The notes under the pieces are model-generated. The model was not told where the DNA came from. It saw only the letters and a program-made list of their open reading frames with translations, and did not search any database. 64,000 nucleotides of DNA from Saccopteryx bilineata (lineage: Eukaryota > Chordata > Mammalia > Chiroptera > Emballonuridae), in the NCBI RefSeq assembly GCF_036850765.1, contig NC_089494.1, positions 228,984,779 through 229,048,778 on the forward strand, in the 5' to 3' direction. Of the stretch, positions 1-10,135 are shown in pieces. The translations under genes and the position numbers were made by a program. Numbering within the stretch: the first letter of the stretch is position 1; each line of letters begins with the position of its first letter.

Positions 1-367
1 GTGTCTCTCTCTCACTAAAAAATAAAAAAATAAATATAGTAAAATAAAATGCCTATAGAAGGGACCAATTAAAGGAATCTTTAAAAAGAACAAGTAATTT
101 AAAAGTGACAAACAAGGGTTAAGAGATATTAATAATGAGAGGAGCAAAGGTAATGAAATGTGAAGCTAAAATTCATAAGAAAAAAACGTGATGTATTCTG
201 GAACTATAAATAGTCGTGTCAGCCTGAGACAGTGGACAGAACTGGGACTTGGGTGGTTTCCAGCTCTCTCTCTTTCTCCTTTCCCCACCCCCCCCCCTTG
301 AGTGTGGCCTTGAACAAACCATTCCGTCCCTCTGAATGAGGTAGATTTCTCAGACCCCTTCCAGCCC

Positions 368-547
368 ATCTTTTTCTTTTTCTTTTTTTTTTTTTCAATT
401 AGTAATTTTAGAGAGAGAGGACCGTAATGAGAGAGAGAGAGAAACAGGAACATCGATCTGTTCCTGTATGTGCCCTGACCGGAGACTGAATTTACAATTT
501 TGGCATATCAGAATGATGCTCTAACCAACCGAGCTATCCGGGCAGGG
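368..547 (-). mobile_element. Degenerate tRNA-derived SINE, minus orientation
   Basis: The T-rich tail is at the left and a tRNA-like head at the right, ending ctatccgggcagggc. It is flanked by perfect 11-bp direct repeats ccttccagccc at 357-367 and 548-558. The body is more diverged than the other SINEs here. Confidence 0.8.
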
Positions 548-814
548 CCTTCCAGCCCGAACTTCTAGGGTGAAGTGAGGTGCAGCTCGCAGTTCAGCAA
601 GCAGCAGGAGAGGTCTGCGCAGGGTCTGCTCCTGGAAGAGATGGAAAGTAAGAGGGAAAGGAGCCATGTGCCAGTAATAAACAGAGGGGCAGCACTGCCC
701 AGCACCTTTGCAAAATAAAGCCACAGGAAAATTCTCTATCTTTAATTCCAGAACATTGGTAGAAGACCACTGTTAAGTACACAAAGTTTAACCTTTCACT
801 CGCTGGACATTATT

Positions 815-1001
815 TTTTTTTAGATTTTATTTATTCATTTTTAGAGAGACAGGATTGAGAGAGAGAGAGAGAGAGAGAGAGGGGGGAGGAGCAGGAAGCA
901 TCAACTCCCATATGTGCCTTGACCAGGCAAGCCTAGGTTTACAAACCGGTTACCTCAGTGTTCCAGGTCGACACTTTATCCTATGCGCCACCAGTTCAGG
1001 C
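815..1001 (-). mobile_element. Rhin-1-like SINE (short type, about 190 bp), minus
   Basis: Reverse complement of the short SINE type: head with gtggcgcatagg-like A box, GGTTtG-type B box, ggagttgatgcttcctgctcc body and a (GA)n run. A ctcactggac copy to the right suggests a duplicated target shared with the adjacent SINE. Confidence 0.85.
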
Positions 1002-1010
1002 TCACTGGAC

Positions 1011-1390
1011 TTTATTTATTTATTTATTTATTGTATTTTTCTGAAGCTGGAAACGGGGAGGCAGTCAGACAGACTCCCGCATGCGCCGACCGGGATCCAC
1101 CCGGCACGCCCACCAGGGGGCGATGCTCTGCCCCTCCAGGGTGTCGCTTTGCTGCAACCAGAGCCACTCTAGCGCCTGGGGCAGAGGCCAAGGAGCCATC
1201 CCCAGCGCCCGGGCCATCTTTGCTCCAATGGAGCCTCGCTGCAAGAGGGAAAGAGAGAGACAGAGAGGAAGGAGAGGGGGAGGGGTGGAGAAGCAAATGG
1301 GCGCTTCTCCTGTGTGCCCTGGCCGGGAATCGAACCCGGGACCTCTGCACGCCAGGCCGATGCTCTACCACTGAGCCAACCAGCCAGGGC
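1011..1390 (-). mobile_element. CpG-rich long SINE (type 3), minus
   Basis: The head at 1320-1390 forms a tRNA-like structure, the CT-rich segment follows, and the body carries ccaccagggggcga at 1110-1123. The tail is (ttta)n at the left. It sits next to the preceding SINE between partial copies of cactggacattatt. Confidence 0.9.
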
Positions 1391-2984
1391 CATCACTGGA
1401 CATTATTAATACAACCAAATAGAATACACAGACATGAAGGCAAACAGAAGCTTGTTGGAGATACTTGTCACTCACTCTGATTTAAGATGTTTTTAGAATC
1501 TCATGTTAGCACCATTTCCTTCCCTCACCCCAACACACACTCCCTCCTCCGAGGTTAAGTTAGGCTTGAAGTATAAAAAAATTGCCTTCCGTATAAGGTA
1601 AGGTTTGGGGCATCCACAAAAGGCCTGTCAAGAGCAGGGAGGGCGTTTACCCTGTGACAAAACAGAGTTTAAAGTCTGGTACCGCGCCATAGCAGGCCCT
1701 CAATAGCTCTTCATTTTGGCTGCTTCCCTTGGTCCCACAGCCCTGCATTTGCAACAGTATTTTACATATAAAATCTTATAAAGGATTGGGAACACTGAAT
1801 ATTTTAAACAATAATATAAATGGAGCCACTTTAAAATGGAGCCAGAGCTGCCACGTCCAAGGAACCGCCTTGCATGTCTTATACCTCAACCCCTGGAATG
1901 TTAAAGACGGGGCAAAATGACGTTTGGACTGCGCCTAGGCAACCTTGTTTCCTAAAGAACTATTTACAAAGATAACAAGATGACTACCGGACTGATGACT
2001 ACAGGCATGAAAATTAAAAACAGAATGAACATCAATCACTGTTATCTGCACCAAGAGAAATGCCTTCCTCCATTAATATAACTGTTCCCTTCCCTTTCTC
2101 ATTAATACCCATTGCATTTGACTCCTAATTGAAACATTAATGACTCCTGAATACCTCAAATAAACACTTGTTTGCCTTTTAATACAAAAGGCCTTCTTAT
2201 TTTTAAGTTTACAATTTAGTCTGAAGACATTGATTCACGTCCTTTGTGTAAGCTTGAGGACATCATTCACAACTCAGAGCCTGTTTTTCTCATCTGTAAA
2301 ATAGATTTCCTCCTGCACCCTCTACATCAGGCTCTCTGGAGAAATGAATGAGGTCAGATACGTAAAAGCACTACTGAAACAAATATAAGGTGTATTACTT
2401 GCCCATAAAGACGGCGACTCACTGAGCTCGCATGAAAGCTCTGAGTTTTAGCATAGTCTAGTGGCAGAGGGAGGGGCGCTGACCAGCCAAGGTCAAGGGC
2501 TCAAAGCTTCTACAATGAGAACAAAGTTCACTTTTTGAAAGCAGCATACCCAAAAAGAGGTTTGCCAAATCAAGCCTATATGGAGAAGCAGTAATCTGGT
2601 GTGAAAGCATTAATATCTTCAAGGCTTAGCTGAGATGTCTTCACAGCATAAAGCATAGAGCCAGACAAGTCTGGCTTGCCGGGAGGATCATGAAGGAAAC
2701 AAATAGGAGACATGCTATTCTTGAATGGAAAGCAGCAGACAAACTACAGTTTACAACAGTCACGTGGTGTGGCCTTTGACAAGATATTTAACTTGTTTGC
2801 AAGCCTGTTTCCTCATCTGCAAAGTGGAAGTAATAGCAGAATGCACCTCTCTGTTTGGGATATTTAAGAGATAACCCTTAGAAGGCATAATGCCTAACTC
2901 AACACACTCAAGATATTGAATAATTAATTCTTTGTCTGAGGGACAAAAGGTGAGTGTTTCAATAAAAGACCAAGTCTGACATCT
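1391..2984. other. Intergenic, between SINE cluster and RASL11B 3' end
   Basis: No coding potential seen. MIR-like pieces occur near 2230-2400 (plus) and 2760-2930 (plus, with cctcatctgcaaagtgg). The stretch 1680-2210, with aaatggagcc repeats and a terminal AATAAA at about 2160, could be an old LTR, but I cannot name the family. Confidence 0.5.
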
Positions 2985-3958
2985 GCTCTTTTAAAATGAG
3001 ATTTATTGTACATAAAATAAATTAATTACAATTTAAGCCAAAGCATGAGTGGCTTTGTAAAGTGCATCTGTGTAGGAGATTTGTGCATCTGTTCACTCGC
3101 TGGAAGATAGTGTTTTTGCATGTAAGCCATGACTCAACCAGGCTTGGGAAGCAGCCCAGCGTCATTGCCATGAGCCATTTACACAAACCACACCAAATTC
3201 AATGGACACAATTTTTGTTTCCTGTACCTAATGCAACAGTCTTTAAAAAAAAAATTATACAGTCTCAAAACTACTCAAAATTCTGAAGCTGAAGAGTTTG
3301 AGTTCTCAACCACTCAACACAGGCCCAACTAAGGAGTCTCCCCATGTCAGGCCATATAAGCTTACAAGATGTCTGGGTACACATTTTGGCCCATAAACCT
3401 CACCCTTTTTTTGGGGGGGGGGAATGAGGAAATATTTTCCTCTTTGTTCTTTAAAAGGAAATCTGGGTACCCTTCAGGTTAGAAAAACACTATAAAGAAT
3501 AGTGTTCCAGAGATGCAAATCTTCCTTGTAAAGAAGAAGGGGGAGAATGAAAAGAAAGAAGAAAGAAAAAAAAATGGAAAGCCTGTGAGAGCTTACTCCA
3601 CTCTTTCATTCCCACTGTAACTCACATCAATATATTCGATGAAACTACAACTGACCATCATTTACAAGGTAGTTAAGGACAAAACCCAAAGAGATTATGC
3701 CCCCTCCCTCTCCACAGGAAAAGACATGGAGGACATTTCACATATTCAGAGGGTGGCTCAGCGGGCTCATTCAAGCCTCATCAGTTCTGTCCTCCGCTCA
3801 GAACACCTCCTCTCCTGCACCAGTTCCATAGGCCCTCCTGGCCTCCCTGCTCCAGCCCTTTCTGGAACCATGAATTACTGTCAGCATTCAACGTTCCTGC
3901 ACCGGAAGAACTTCAGGCTCTCTTCCTGTGAAGACCAAACCCCTCGAGTGCCTCTACT
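2985..3958 (-). other. RASL11B: RASL11B 3' untranslated region (approximate)
   Basis: This is AT-rich unique sequence following the TGA. It runs to a canonical AATAAA on the minus strand, so the 3' UTR would be roughly 0.95-0.97 kb. The exact cleavage site is not determinable from sequence alone. Confidence 0.7.
3002..3007 (-). promoter_or_regulatory. RASL11B: Polyadenylation signal AATAAA of RASL11B
   Basis: The plus strand reads tttatt here, which is AATAAA in the gene direction, about 950 nt after the stop codon. It is the best-placed canonical signal I see downstream of the CDS. Confidence 0.65.
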
Positions 3959-4429
3959 TCAGACGGAGGTGACAGTCCTCACTTTGGCAGAAAGGGCTTG
4001 CTTGAACCTCCTCTTCAGGTCCTGCATGTTGGGCGACTTGGGCCTGGGGATGAGGGAGGTTCTTCGCTTCTCTGGCGTGCTGCTCGGCGGCTGTTTGTGA
4101 CTCACTTCTTTGCACAGGACGTGGAAAGCGTTGTAGACATCATTGTAATTTTCGCTCACAGACACTTCATAGAATGAGCAGCCCAGCATGCTGGCCAGCT
4201 GTAGTCCAAGCTGAGGGTCCACCTGTTTGACGTGCAATAGGTCAGCTTTGTTGGCCACAACCACCACAGGCAGCCGAGTGCCCAGGTGCAGCTGCTGGAC
4301 GTGCTGGTGGAGCTGGCCAATGAGTTCATAGCTCTTGTAGTCAGTGACGGAGAAGACGATCACCACAGCGTCTGCCCAGCGAATGCACCTATTCAGCTGT
4401 TCGTTGCAGCTCAAGCCGTTCTCGTGGAC
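3959..4429 (-). CDS. RASL11B: RASL11B coding exon 4 (C-terminal two thirds, stop TGA)
   Basis: The acceptor tttcag precedes 4429 and the stop TGA is at 3961-3959. It encodes residues 93-248: the NKAD guanine-specificity motif, the last helices of the G domain and a basic, serine/proline-containing tail without a lipidation motif. It is a single long open exon with no internal damage. Confidence 0.96.
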   Translation of the reverse strand, partial: VHENGLSCNEQLNRCIRWADAVVIVFSVTDYKSYELIGQLHQHVQQLHLGTRLPVVVVANKADLLHVKQVDPQLGLQLASMLGCSFYEVSVSENYNDVYNAFHVLCKEVSHKQPPSSTPEKRRTSLIPRPKSPNMQDLKRRFKQALSAKVRTVTSV

Positions 4430-7267
4430 CTGAAACAGAAGGGTGATGGCAAGGTGAATGGCGAGTTCAGAAAAGAGCCCTGGCTTGGCTGGATAGAGAA
4501 TTCAAAAAGAGCCCTTGACAGTAATACCAGGTTGCAGGCCATAAACAAGTTATATCCCCACACACTTCGGCTTTCTTGACAATATGTTGATCCAGCTGCA
4601 TGGAGTTGGAATAAATAACAGTGCTGCTCACCACACTCAAGTGGAAAATTGACCTGCAGAGAACTCCATGCAGAGAGACTTTGTAGTTGCATAAAATGGG
4701 AAATTAACTGGCTAGACAGTAAGTCTGGGGAAGTAAAGATAGGAGCTGGAAGCATTTAAACCTGGATAACTGCCCAGTTCAAGAGGGAAAACACACACAC
4801 ACACATACACACACACACTAGCATGGCTCTTTTGTCTATAGAGTAACTTTCCACAATAAAAAGTGATTCCAAGTATTTGGAGACTATATCTAGACGTTTG
4901 ATTTTTAATGGCAAAACACAAATATAAAAAGTGATCTTTTTAACCTTAGCAAAGAAACTTTGCCAATTTCAAGTGTGTTTGATTTGGTCTTTCCTGCTGG
5001 GTAGAATCCTTCTAAGGGAAGATTTCTGCCCCTCAGACTAATCTCCCAAATTAAGCCAGGTTAAGACTCACCGACAGCCAGGTTCAATTAAAGTGTCAAG
5101 CATGTAAGAGCTTTGACTTGACTCCCCAACGAGAACTGAACAATTCTACAGCCAAGCAGATTCCCCACTGACCCAGGCCCGTATCTCAGAGCTTCTTACC
5201 TGGATACCTGGAGTGTCCTGAACCTGAATAGCCAGGGTTTCACCTTCTATTTGGACTTGTCTGGTGTAGAGATTACCTGTCAAGGCAAAAAAAAAAATTT
5301 TTTTTTATTTTTTTAAACCATCATGTCCTTGTACAACCGCAAAAATATTGAGGAATATTTTTTTAACTGTTATTATTTTGAAAGAAAATATAACCTAAAC
5401 CAATGCACACACACACACACACACAAAAGCTATAGCTTATCCTAGTTAATGGGCCTCATTCAGATTTTAACAACTGTAATTCTTACTCCATATTAGTGAA
5501 TGTATTGAAACCAGGGCAAAATTTACAAGTTTTTGGAAACTAATTTATCTAATTTTAAGCAGAGCTTTCATATTTAAAGTAGTTCCTTGAAGCACATTTT
5601 CTTGCTCAGCATGTGTGGGATTTCTGTTTTATTTTAATACTTTATCACTCGGACATATATTTATATTTTAGCTATTACATACAATGGCTTGGTCGGCAAA
5701 TTTTGTTAGTAAACGCACAGCCCACATTACCAACTGAAATGAAAATGTGACATCAGGACCGCCAACTCTGCATCAAAGCAGAAGGCTGCCATGCCTTATC
5801 TGGGGATGGTCTGTACAGCGCATTGCAAATAATCCCCCGCAGGTACTTCATGTGGCCTAAGGAATGAAGCAATTTGCTAACAGAACATAGGTTGAAAGCC
5901 CTTAAGCCTCTCCAATAGCTAGTCTTAATCACAGGGATTGAAATAGTGTCCTCTTATTTATTCAGGAAGGCTCCTAAAATTCTAGTGTGTAGTCATTTTT
6001 CTTTGTTAAGAAAAGAGAACTTTAGGTTTACAACTGCTCTCCTTTGGCCTTTGCTTTAAAAGGTCACCTCTGAAAGGCAGGCAGCCAGCAGAGAGGGGTA
6101 GGGGCGGTCGGGGGAGGAGCGGGTCATCCTTTTTTTTTTATGACTTTTGCAGCAGTGTTTTGAAGGGAGAGCCTCTTCAGAACAAAAGGTGCTTCCAACT
6201 GGGGTCCCTATAGTTAAAACATACCAAGAGGAATACTTTCAGGCACTTGATAAAATGATGAATGGGTCTGGAATGGAATGAGGCCAGATGGCAGTTATAG
6301 GAAGGGGGGAGCAGGGAGGAGGCAAGCGAAGTTGGATGTGGCAAGATCCTGATGCTGACTTTAAAAAAAAAATCCCGATGCTGACTGTCACTCTGAAGGA
6401 CCCTGCCTGCGAGACACCAAAAATTGAGAACAGCGGCACTGGAGCAAGCTAAAGGTATGTATTTTCCTCAAATGTACTTCCTCACCTGCATTTCTTTCAT
6501 AGTCACCGATGAATCGTTTGGTGAGGAACCGGACCACCAGAGCTGCAGGTCAGAAAAGAGAAAGGAGAGTGGCTTAAACTGGGCACTTAAGTTAGATGGT
6601 CTTCACCCCAACCCCAGCCTGGAAATCAATTCTCCCAGAGCAAGTCAGCCGACCACCAAGTGAAATCCCCCCCCCCCCCCCCCCCCCCCGCTTCTTGACC
6701 CTTCTTCCAGCCACATGGGCAGAGGGCTAGAAGGCACGGTGAATTATGGCTCAGTGCAGCTGGAAAGGTCTTTTAGCCCACCCCCTCCTCTGAGTCCGCC
6801 TGAGCCACACCTAAGCCTTCCAGCCGGCAAAAGTCTTTCCTAACCTTAAAGACCTCGAAGAGAGTTCATTAAGTGCCCCTTTGTGCCAGGCACTGACAGA
6901 GGTTCAAGAAACCCAAAGTTCTAATTCTGGTGTATCGGCGGTGCCGGGAAAGTCGCCTGGCCATTCTGGATCCCATTTCTCTCATCAGTTGGGGTAGAAG
7001 CGATGCTGGCTCGGCTCCCTCCGGAGGGGCAGTCCAGCTGCAGCTCCCACCTCTCCCCTGCCTCGTTTATCCGCAACGTCCGGCCCCGGAGATAAACAGG
7101 TTCTCGCCCGAGTGCGAGGACTCACCAGTCTTGCCCACGCCGCTGGCCCCCACCACGGCGATCTTGACCAGCCGGCGCCCCGCCGCCCCCAAGCAGTAAT
7201 CCGCAGCAGCGGCGCTGCCCGAAGCGGGGTACTCGGCGATGGTGCACATGTTCTGAATGAGGCGCAT
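3959..7267 (-). CDS. RASL11B: RASL11B, atypical Ras-like small GTPase, complete four-exon gene
   Basis: The CDS is the join of 7267-7126, 6542-6486, 5276-5200 and 4429-3959: 744 coding nt plus a TGA stop, 248 aa, the length I know for mammalian RASL11B. All three introns (583, 1209 and 770 nt) are GT-AG. Visible motifs are the P-loop GASGVGKT (residues 40-47), DTPG (87-90), NKAD (152-155) and a G5-like segment around [11 protein letters not shown] basic tail follows ([25 protein letters not shown]) and ends TVTSV with no CAAX box, so prenylation is not expected. Odd for Ras: serine sits where Gly12 would be, and DTPGIQ replaces DTAGQ, so the catalytic Gln61 position is not conserved; both fit the RASL11 subfamily. 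Family members are described as atypical Ras-like proteins of poorly defined signalling role. The start ATG lies in a CpG island with G at -3. Identification is from recall of the family; the exon structure is read directly. Confidence 0.97.
4785..4820. repeat. (CA)n microsatellite in RASL11B intron 3
   Basis: An acacac run with one imperfection (acatac). A second short (CA)n lies at 5405-5424 in intron 2. Confidence 0.9.
5200..5276 (-). CDS. RASL11B: RASL11B coding exon 3 (77 nt, switch I to switch II)
   Basis: The acceptor ttgacag precedes 5276 and the donor GTAAG begins at 5199. It encodes [20 protein letters not shown] followed by TPGIQ, which includes the DTPG variant of the DTAG motif. 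It restores codon phase 0 for exon 4. Confidence 0.94.
6486..6542 (-). CDS. RASL11B: RASL11B coding exon 2 (57 nt, P-loop helix to switch I)
   Basis: The acceptor is ctgcag before 6542 and the donor GTGAG begins at 6485. It encodes [19 protein letters not shown], with a split glycine codon at the 3' edge. Phase is 1 at both ends, so skipping it would keep the frame but remove the helix after the P-loop. At 57 nt it is too short for a plain ORF scan. Confidence 0.94.
6667..6689. repeat. C23 homopolymer (G23 on the sense strand) in RASL11B intron 1
   Basis: An uninterrupted run of 23 C on the plus strand gives G23 in the RASL11B pre-mRNA, about 125 nt upstream of the exon 2 acceptor. Run length may be affected by assembly error. 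Confidence 0.95.
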
Positions 7268-7980
7268 CGCCGCTCAGGCCGGGGCTGCTCCAGGCGGGAC
7301 AGGCGCTGCGGGGCAGAAGGCTCGCGCTGCGCGGGAGCGAGCGGGAGGCTCTGGCCCAGGGTACCGGCGGTAGGAAGAAAAAAACAACAAAAAGAGCACC
7401 CGAGTGAATACCGCGATCAACTTGAGCAGGCTCAGACTCGGGACTGTGACTGCACCCGGGCTGCGCGCGCGCTGTTTTCTCCCGGGTCGACCCCGCCCCC
7501 TAACTCCCAAGGCCAATCCCCGGGTGCTCTGCACGAAGCCCCGCCCCCGGCGCCGGGCCGCGCGCGCCGCGCCCCTCGGGGCGTCGGGAGCCAGTGCGGA
7601 GCCCCGTGAGGCGCGGGCGAAGTGGGGCAGCGGGCCGGAGGGGAGCAACGTGTGGGCCGGAGCCGACGGCTCAGCCAATGGCGGGCGCCGGGGAGGGTCC
7701 CGCTGTGGCCGCACGGGGCATGTGCTGTGGCTGAGGAGTTGGGAGGGCCTCGGGTACCGGCAGGCGGGGCTCAGCCTGGGGGCGGATGCCGTCCGGGTCT
7801 CCCTAGAGCAGTTCCCGGGCATCTGCCCCGCCCCGGTGCCCAGTGCGCCCGCCCCTCTCTGCAGCCAACTGACCTCCCGGCCCCTACCCCGCCCACTCTC
7901 CGGGAACCTGCGCCCCGGAGGCGGGGCCTCGGGGCTGTGAGCGCTCGGGGTCCGGGAGCCTGGCATCGGGCCTGTCTCCT
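7020..7980 (-). promoter_or_regulatory. RASL11B: CpG-island promoter and 5' UTR region of RASL11B
   Basis: Dense CpG and GC content starts around exon 1 and fades near 8.0 kb. Sp1-type GC boxes are visible (ccccgccccc at 7491-7500; ccccgcccccgg near 7539-7550), as are CCAAT elements at 7513-7517 and 7675-7679. I see no TATA box upstream of exon 1, consistent with a dispersed CpG-island promoter. The transcription start is not resolved; it should lie somewhere above 7267. Confidence 0.8.
7126..7267 (-). CDS. RASL11B: RASL11B coding exon 1 (residues 1-47 plus one base)
   Basis: The ATG is at 7267-7265 and the exon ends in the P-loop codon ACT plus a G. The donor GTGAGT begins at 7125. It encodes the alanine-rich N-terminal leader followed by [15 protein letters not shown], the first strand and nucleotide-binding loop. 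The exon is embedded in the CpG island. Confidence 0.95.
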
Positions 7981-9679
7981 TAATTTGGGGCGTGATTGCA
8001 CTGACTGGAGTCCGTCTGGCTTGGCATCAGGATCATAGATTTGGCTGCAGTAGCAATCAGTAACACAGACCCCATAAACACTCTCCTAAAACGTTACTTT
8101 TAACTTTGTAGCTAAATAATGTCACCCACCTGTCTCTAGACCCACATTCTCTGGCTCTTGTCGATAAGGCGGCGGATCGTTCAGCCTCTAACAAGCTCAC
8201 GTGAACACACCTACCGTCGGGTGCATGTACAGCACTCCCAGAGGCAAATCAAGAAGTAATTACAGAACAAGCTTTCCAGCGCCTCACACACAGTCACACC
8301 GCCAAGAGCTGTGAAATGGAAAGAAACAGTTACCCCAGCTGAGTCTGGACACCGACTACGTTGGGAAGCAGAGACCGGAAAGGGCCTGCATTACGTCTCT
8401 GGTCACAGGGAATGGCAAGGTTAGTAAAGTGACTCGATGCCCAGGAAGATGTGTGCTTGCATTCATAAACCCCAAGCTCCAGCCCCTTAAAGTCTCATCA
8501 GGGAAAGACATCTTCAACAGTAGGCTGACTTCCCCATCTGGGCAATATTCTGTAGCTGGAACTGACTGCAAATGTCACCAGACATTTAGGCTGACCACCT
8601 CCATCTCATCCCTTCTCCTCCCCACCCTTCAAACCTGTGGGTTGCCATATGTTCCAGAGGCCTCTCCTGGGAACAAACACTGTAACTTTGTATGCACTGC
8701 CACATTAAAGGTTGAAATGTAAATGTATAAACCAGTTCTCTTATTTACACATCAGGCAGCTAGTTTGATTCTGTCCTCCACCCTCAACTTAACGGACCGG
8801 GTATTTGACAGAATTTATGATGCTGACTCAATTCAAACTGAAATGAGCCCTCTTGCCTATCTGTTTAGGTGTTCTCACAAATTCAAAAGGCAGAGGAAAG
8901 GTAATTTCAAACTGCTTTGGTAGCAAGTTTTCTAGGATATACAACGCAATTGGCAAGACACACAACCTTAGCAATAAATATAATAAAAGGTCAACTTCAG
9001 TGGAAATCACAAAAATGAAATAAGTTCAGTCATTTGAGTAAGGAGGGAGGAAAAGAGCATTTAGAACATGTACCATGTCTTTCTGCCTGGTTTAATCAAA
9101 TTTTAATTTTGATATGCTATAAAATCAAATGTAACAAGATTATAATTACAGGTAACCATGTACTTTTAAAAACCCTCCCCCCAAAATCCTGTAATTCTAA
9201 CATGCTTACATGGTGAAATAATTATATAGCCTAAAGTTTTTGTGTAACTGCTTTTTATACACAGACACTCACATGCAGACGTGACAAAAGTTGTCAAGGG
9301 GAATTTTGCCTTGACTTTAAAATGCTTCTAGGTCTTGATTTTTATTACCATGAGCTTGTACCAAGCCTGTGATTTTTCTGTCTGAAACACAAAGGCTGAA
9401 TTTGCTATACTTATTTTAAGTCTAAATGATCTGTCTGTGCTCTGAAGAACACAGAAAAGAAAGAAACAAGGGAAAGATGGGGGAAAGTAAGGGGAGCTCT
9501 TCAAATTCCAAATATCTATCTTCAAAAGATGACACTGAGAATTACCCCTTCTTGGAAATGGATAGAATTAATAAAAGGGGAGGGGAAGGGGCAAGAGCAC
9601 TGATATACATTAAGACTTGTTTTCATTCCAGGCTGAGGGCTAGGGATTTAGCCTACAAACATCTCATTTTACCTTCATG
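7981..9679. other. Upstream flank of RASL11B, no gene or clear repeat
   Basis: Unique-looking sequence after the CpG island. The short ORFs here show no recognisable domain. It is a candidate interval for proximal regulatory DNA only because of its position. Confidence 0.5.
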
Positions 9680-10135
9680 ACAATACTGTGAGGTAGACAT
9701 CATTCTTTCCAGTTGCATGGTCTATAGTGGCTCACAGTTCTGTGGGTGAACTGTGCTCAGCTGGTCAGTTCTTGCTTGGGATCTCCCGTGTTGTTGTAGC
9801 CAGGTGACAGCCAGGGCTAGAGTCATCCAAGGCCTCATCTGGGCTGGACATCCAGGATGGCTTCTTCACTTACATGTCTGCCTTTCAGCTGAATGCCAGG
9901 ACAGCTGGGACTAGCCAGCGTCTCGCTCTCTCTCTTTCTCCAGCCTCTCCACGTGGTAGCTCAGGCTCCTTCATAGCATGGTAGGTGACTTCCCTTACAG
10001 TGACTATTCTAAGACAAGAAGTGGAAGCTGCCAGCCGTTTAAAGCTCCCACATGGAATTTCGTATAGCATCACTTCTGCTATATGCTATTGGCCGAACAT
10101 TCACGGAGCCCACCCAAATTAAAGGGAAGTGGCAG
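9680..10135 (+). repeat. Ancient interspersed repeat, family not resolved
   Basis: It contains gctggacatccaggatggcttcttc-like text and a cacccaaattaaaggg-type end. A diverged relative occurs at about 56340-56910 in the same orientation. I recognise the pattern as an old mammalian repeat but cannot assign it safely. Confidence 0.45.

Noticed and set aside
1..3000. 3' end of SCFD2, the expected neighbour downstream of RASL11B
   Set aside because: No exon-like sequence recognised. In human the gap is several kilobases, so it is probably outside the window.
7274..7966. 230-codon minus-strand frame and a 178-codon plus-strand frame over the CpG island
   Set aside because: High GC makes stop codons rare. 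Composition is arginine/proline/alanine-rich with no domain, and the region is promoter and 5' UTR of RASL11B.
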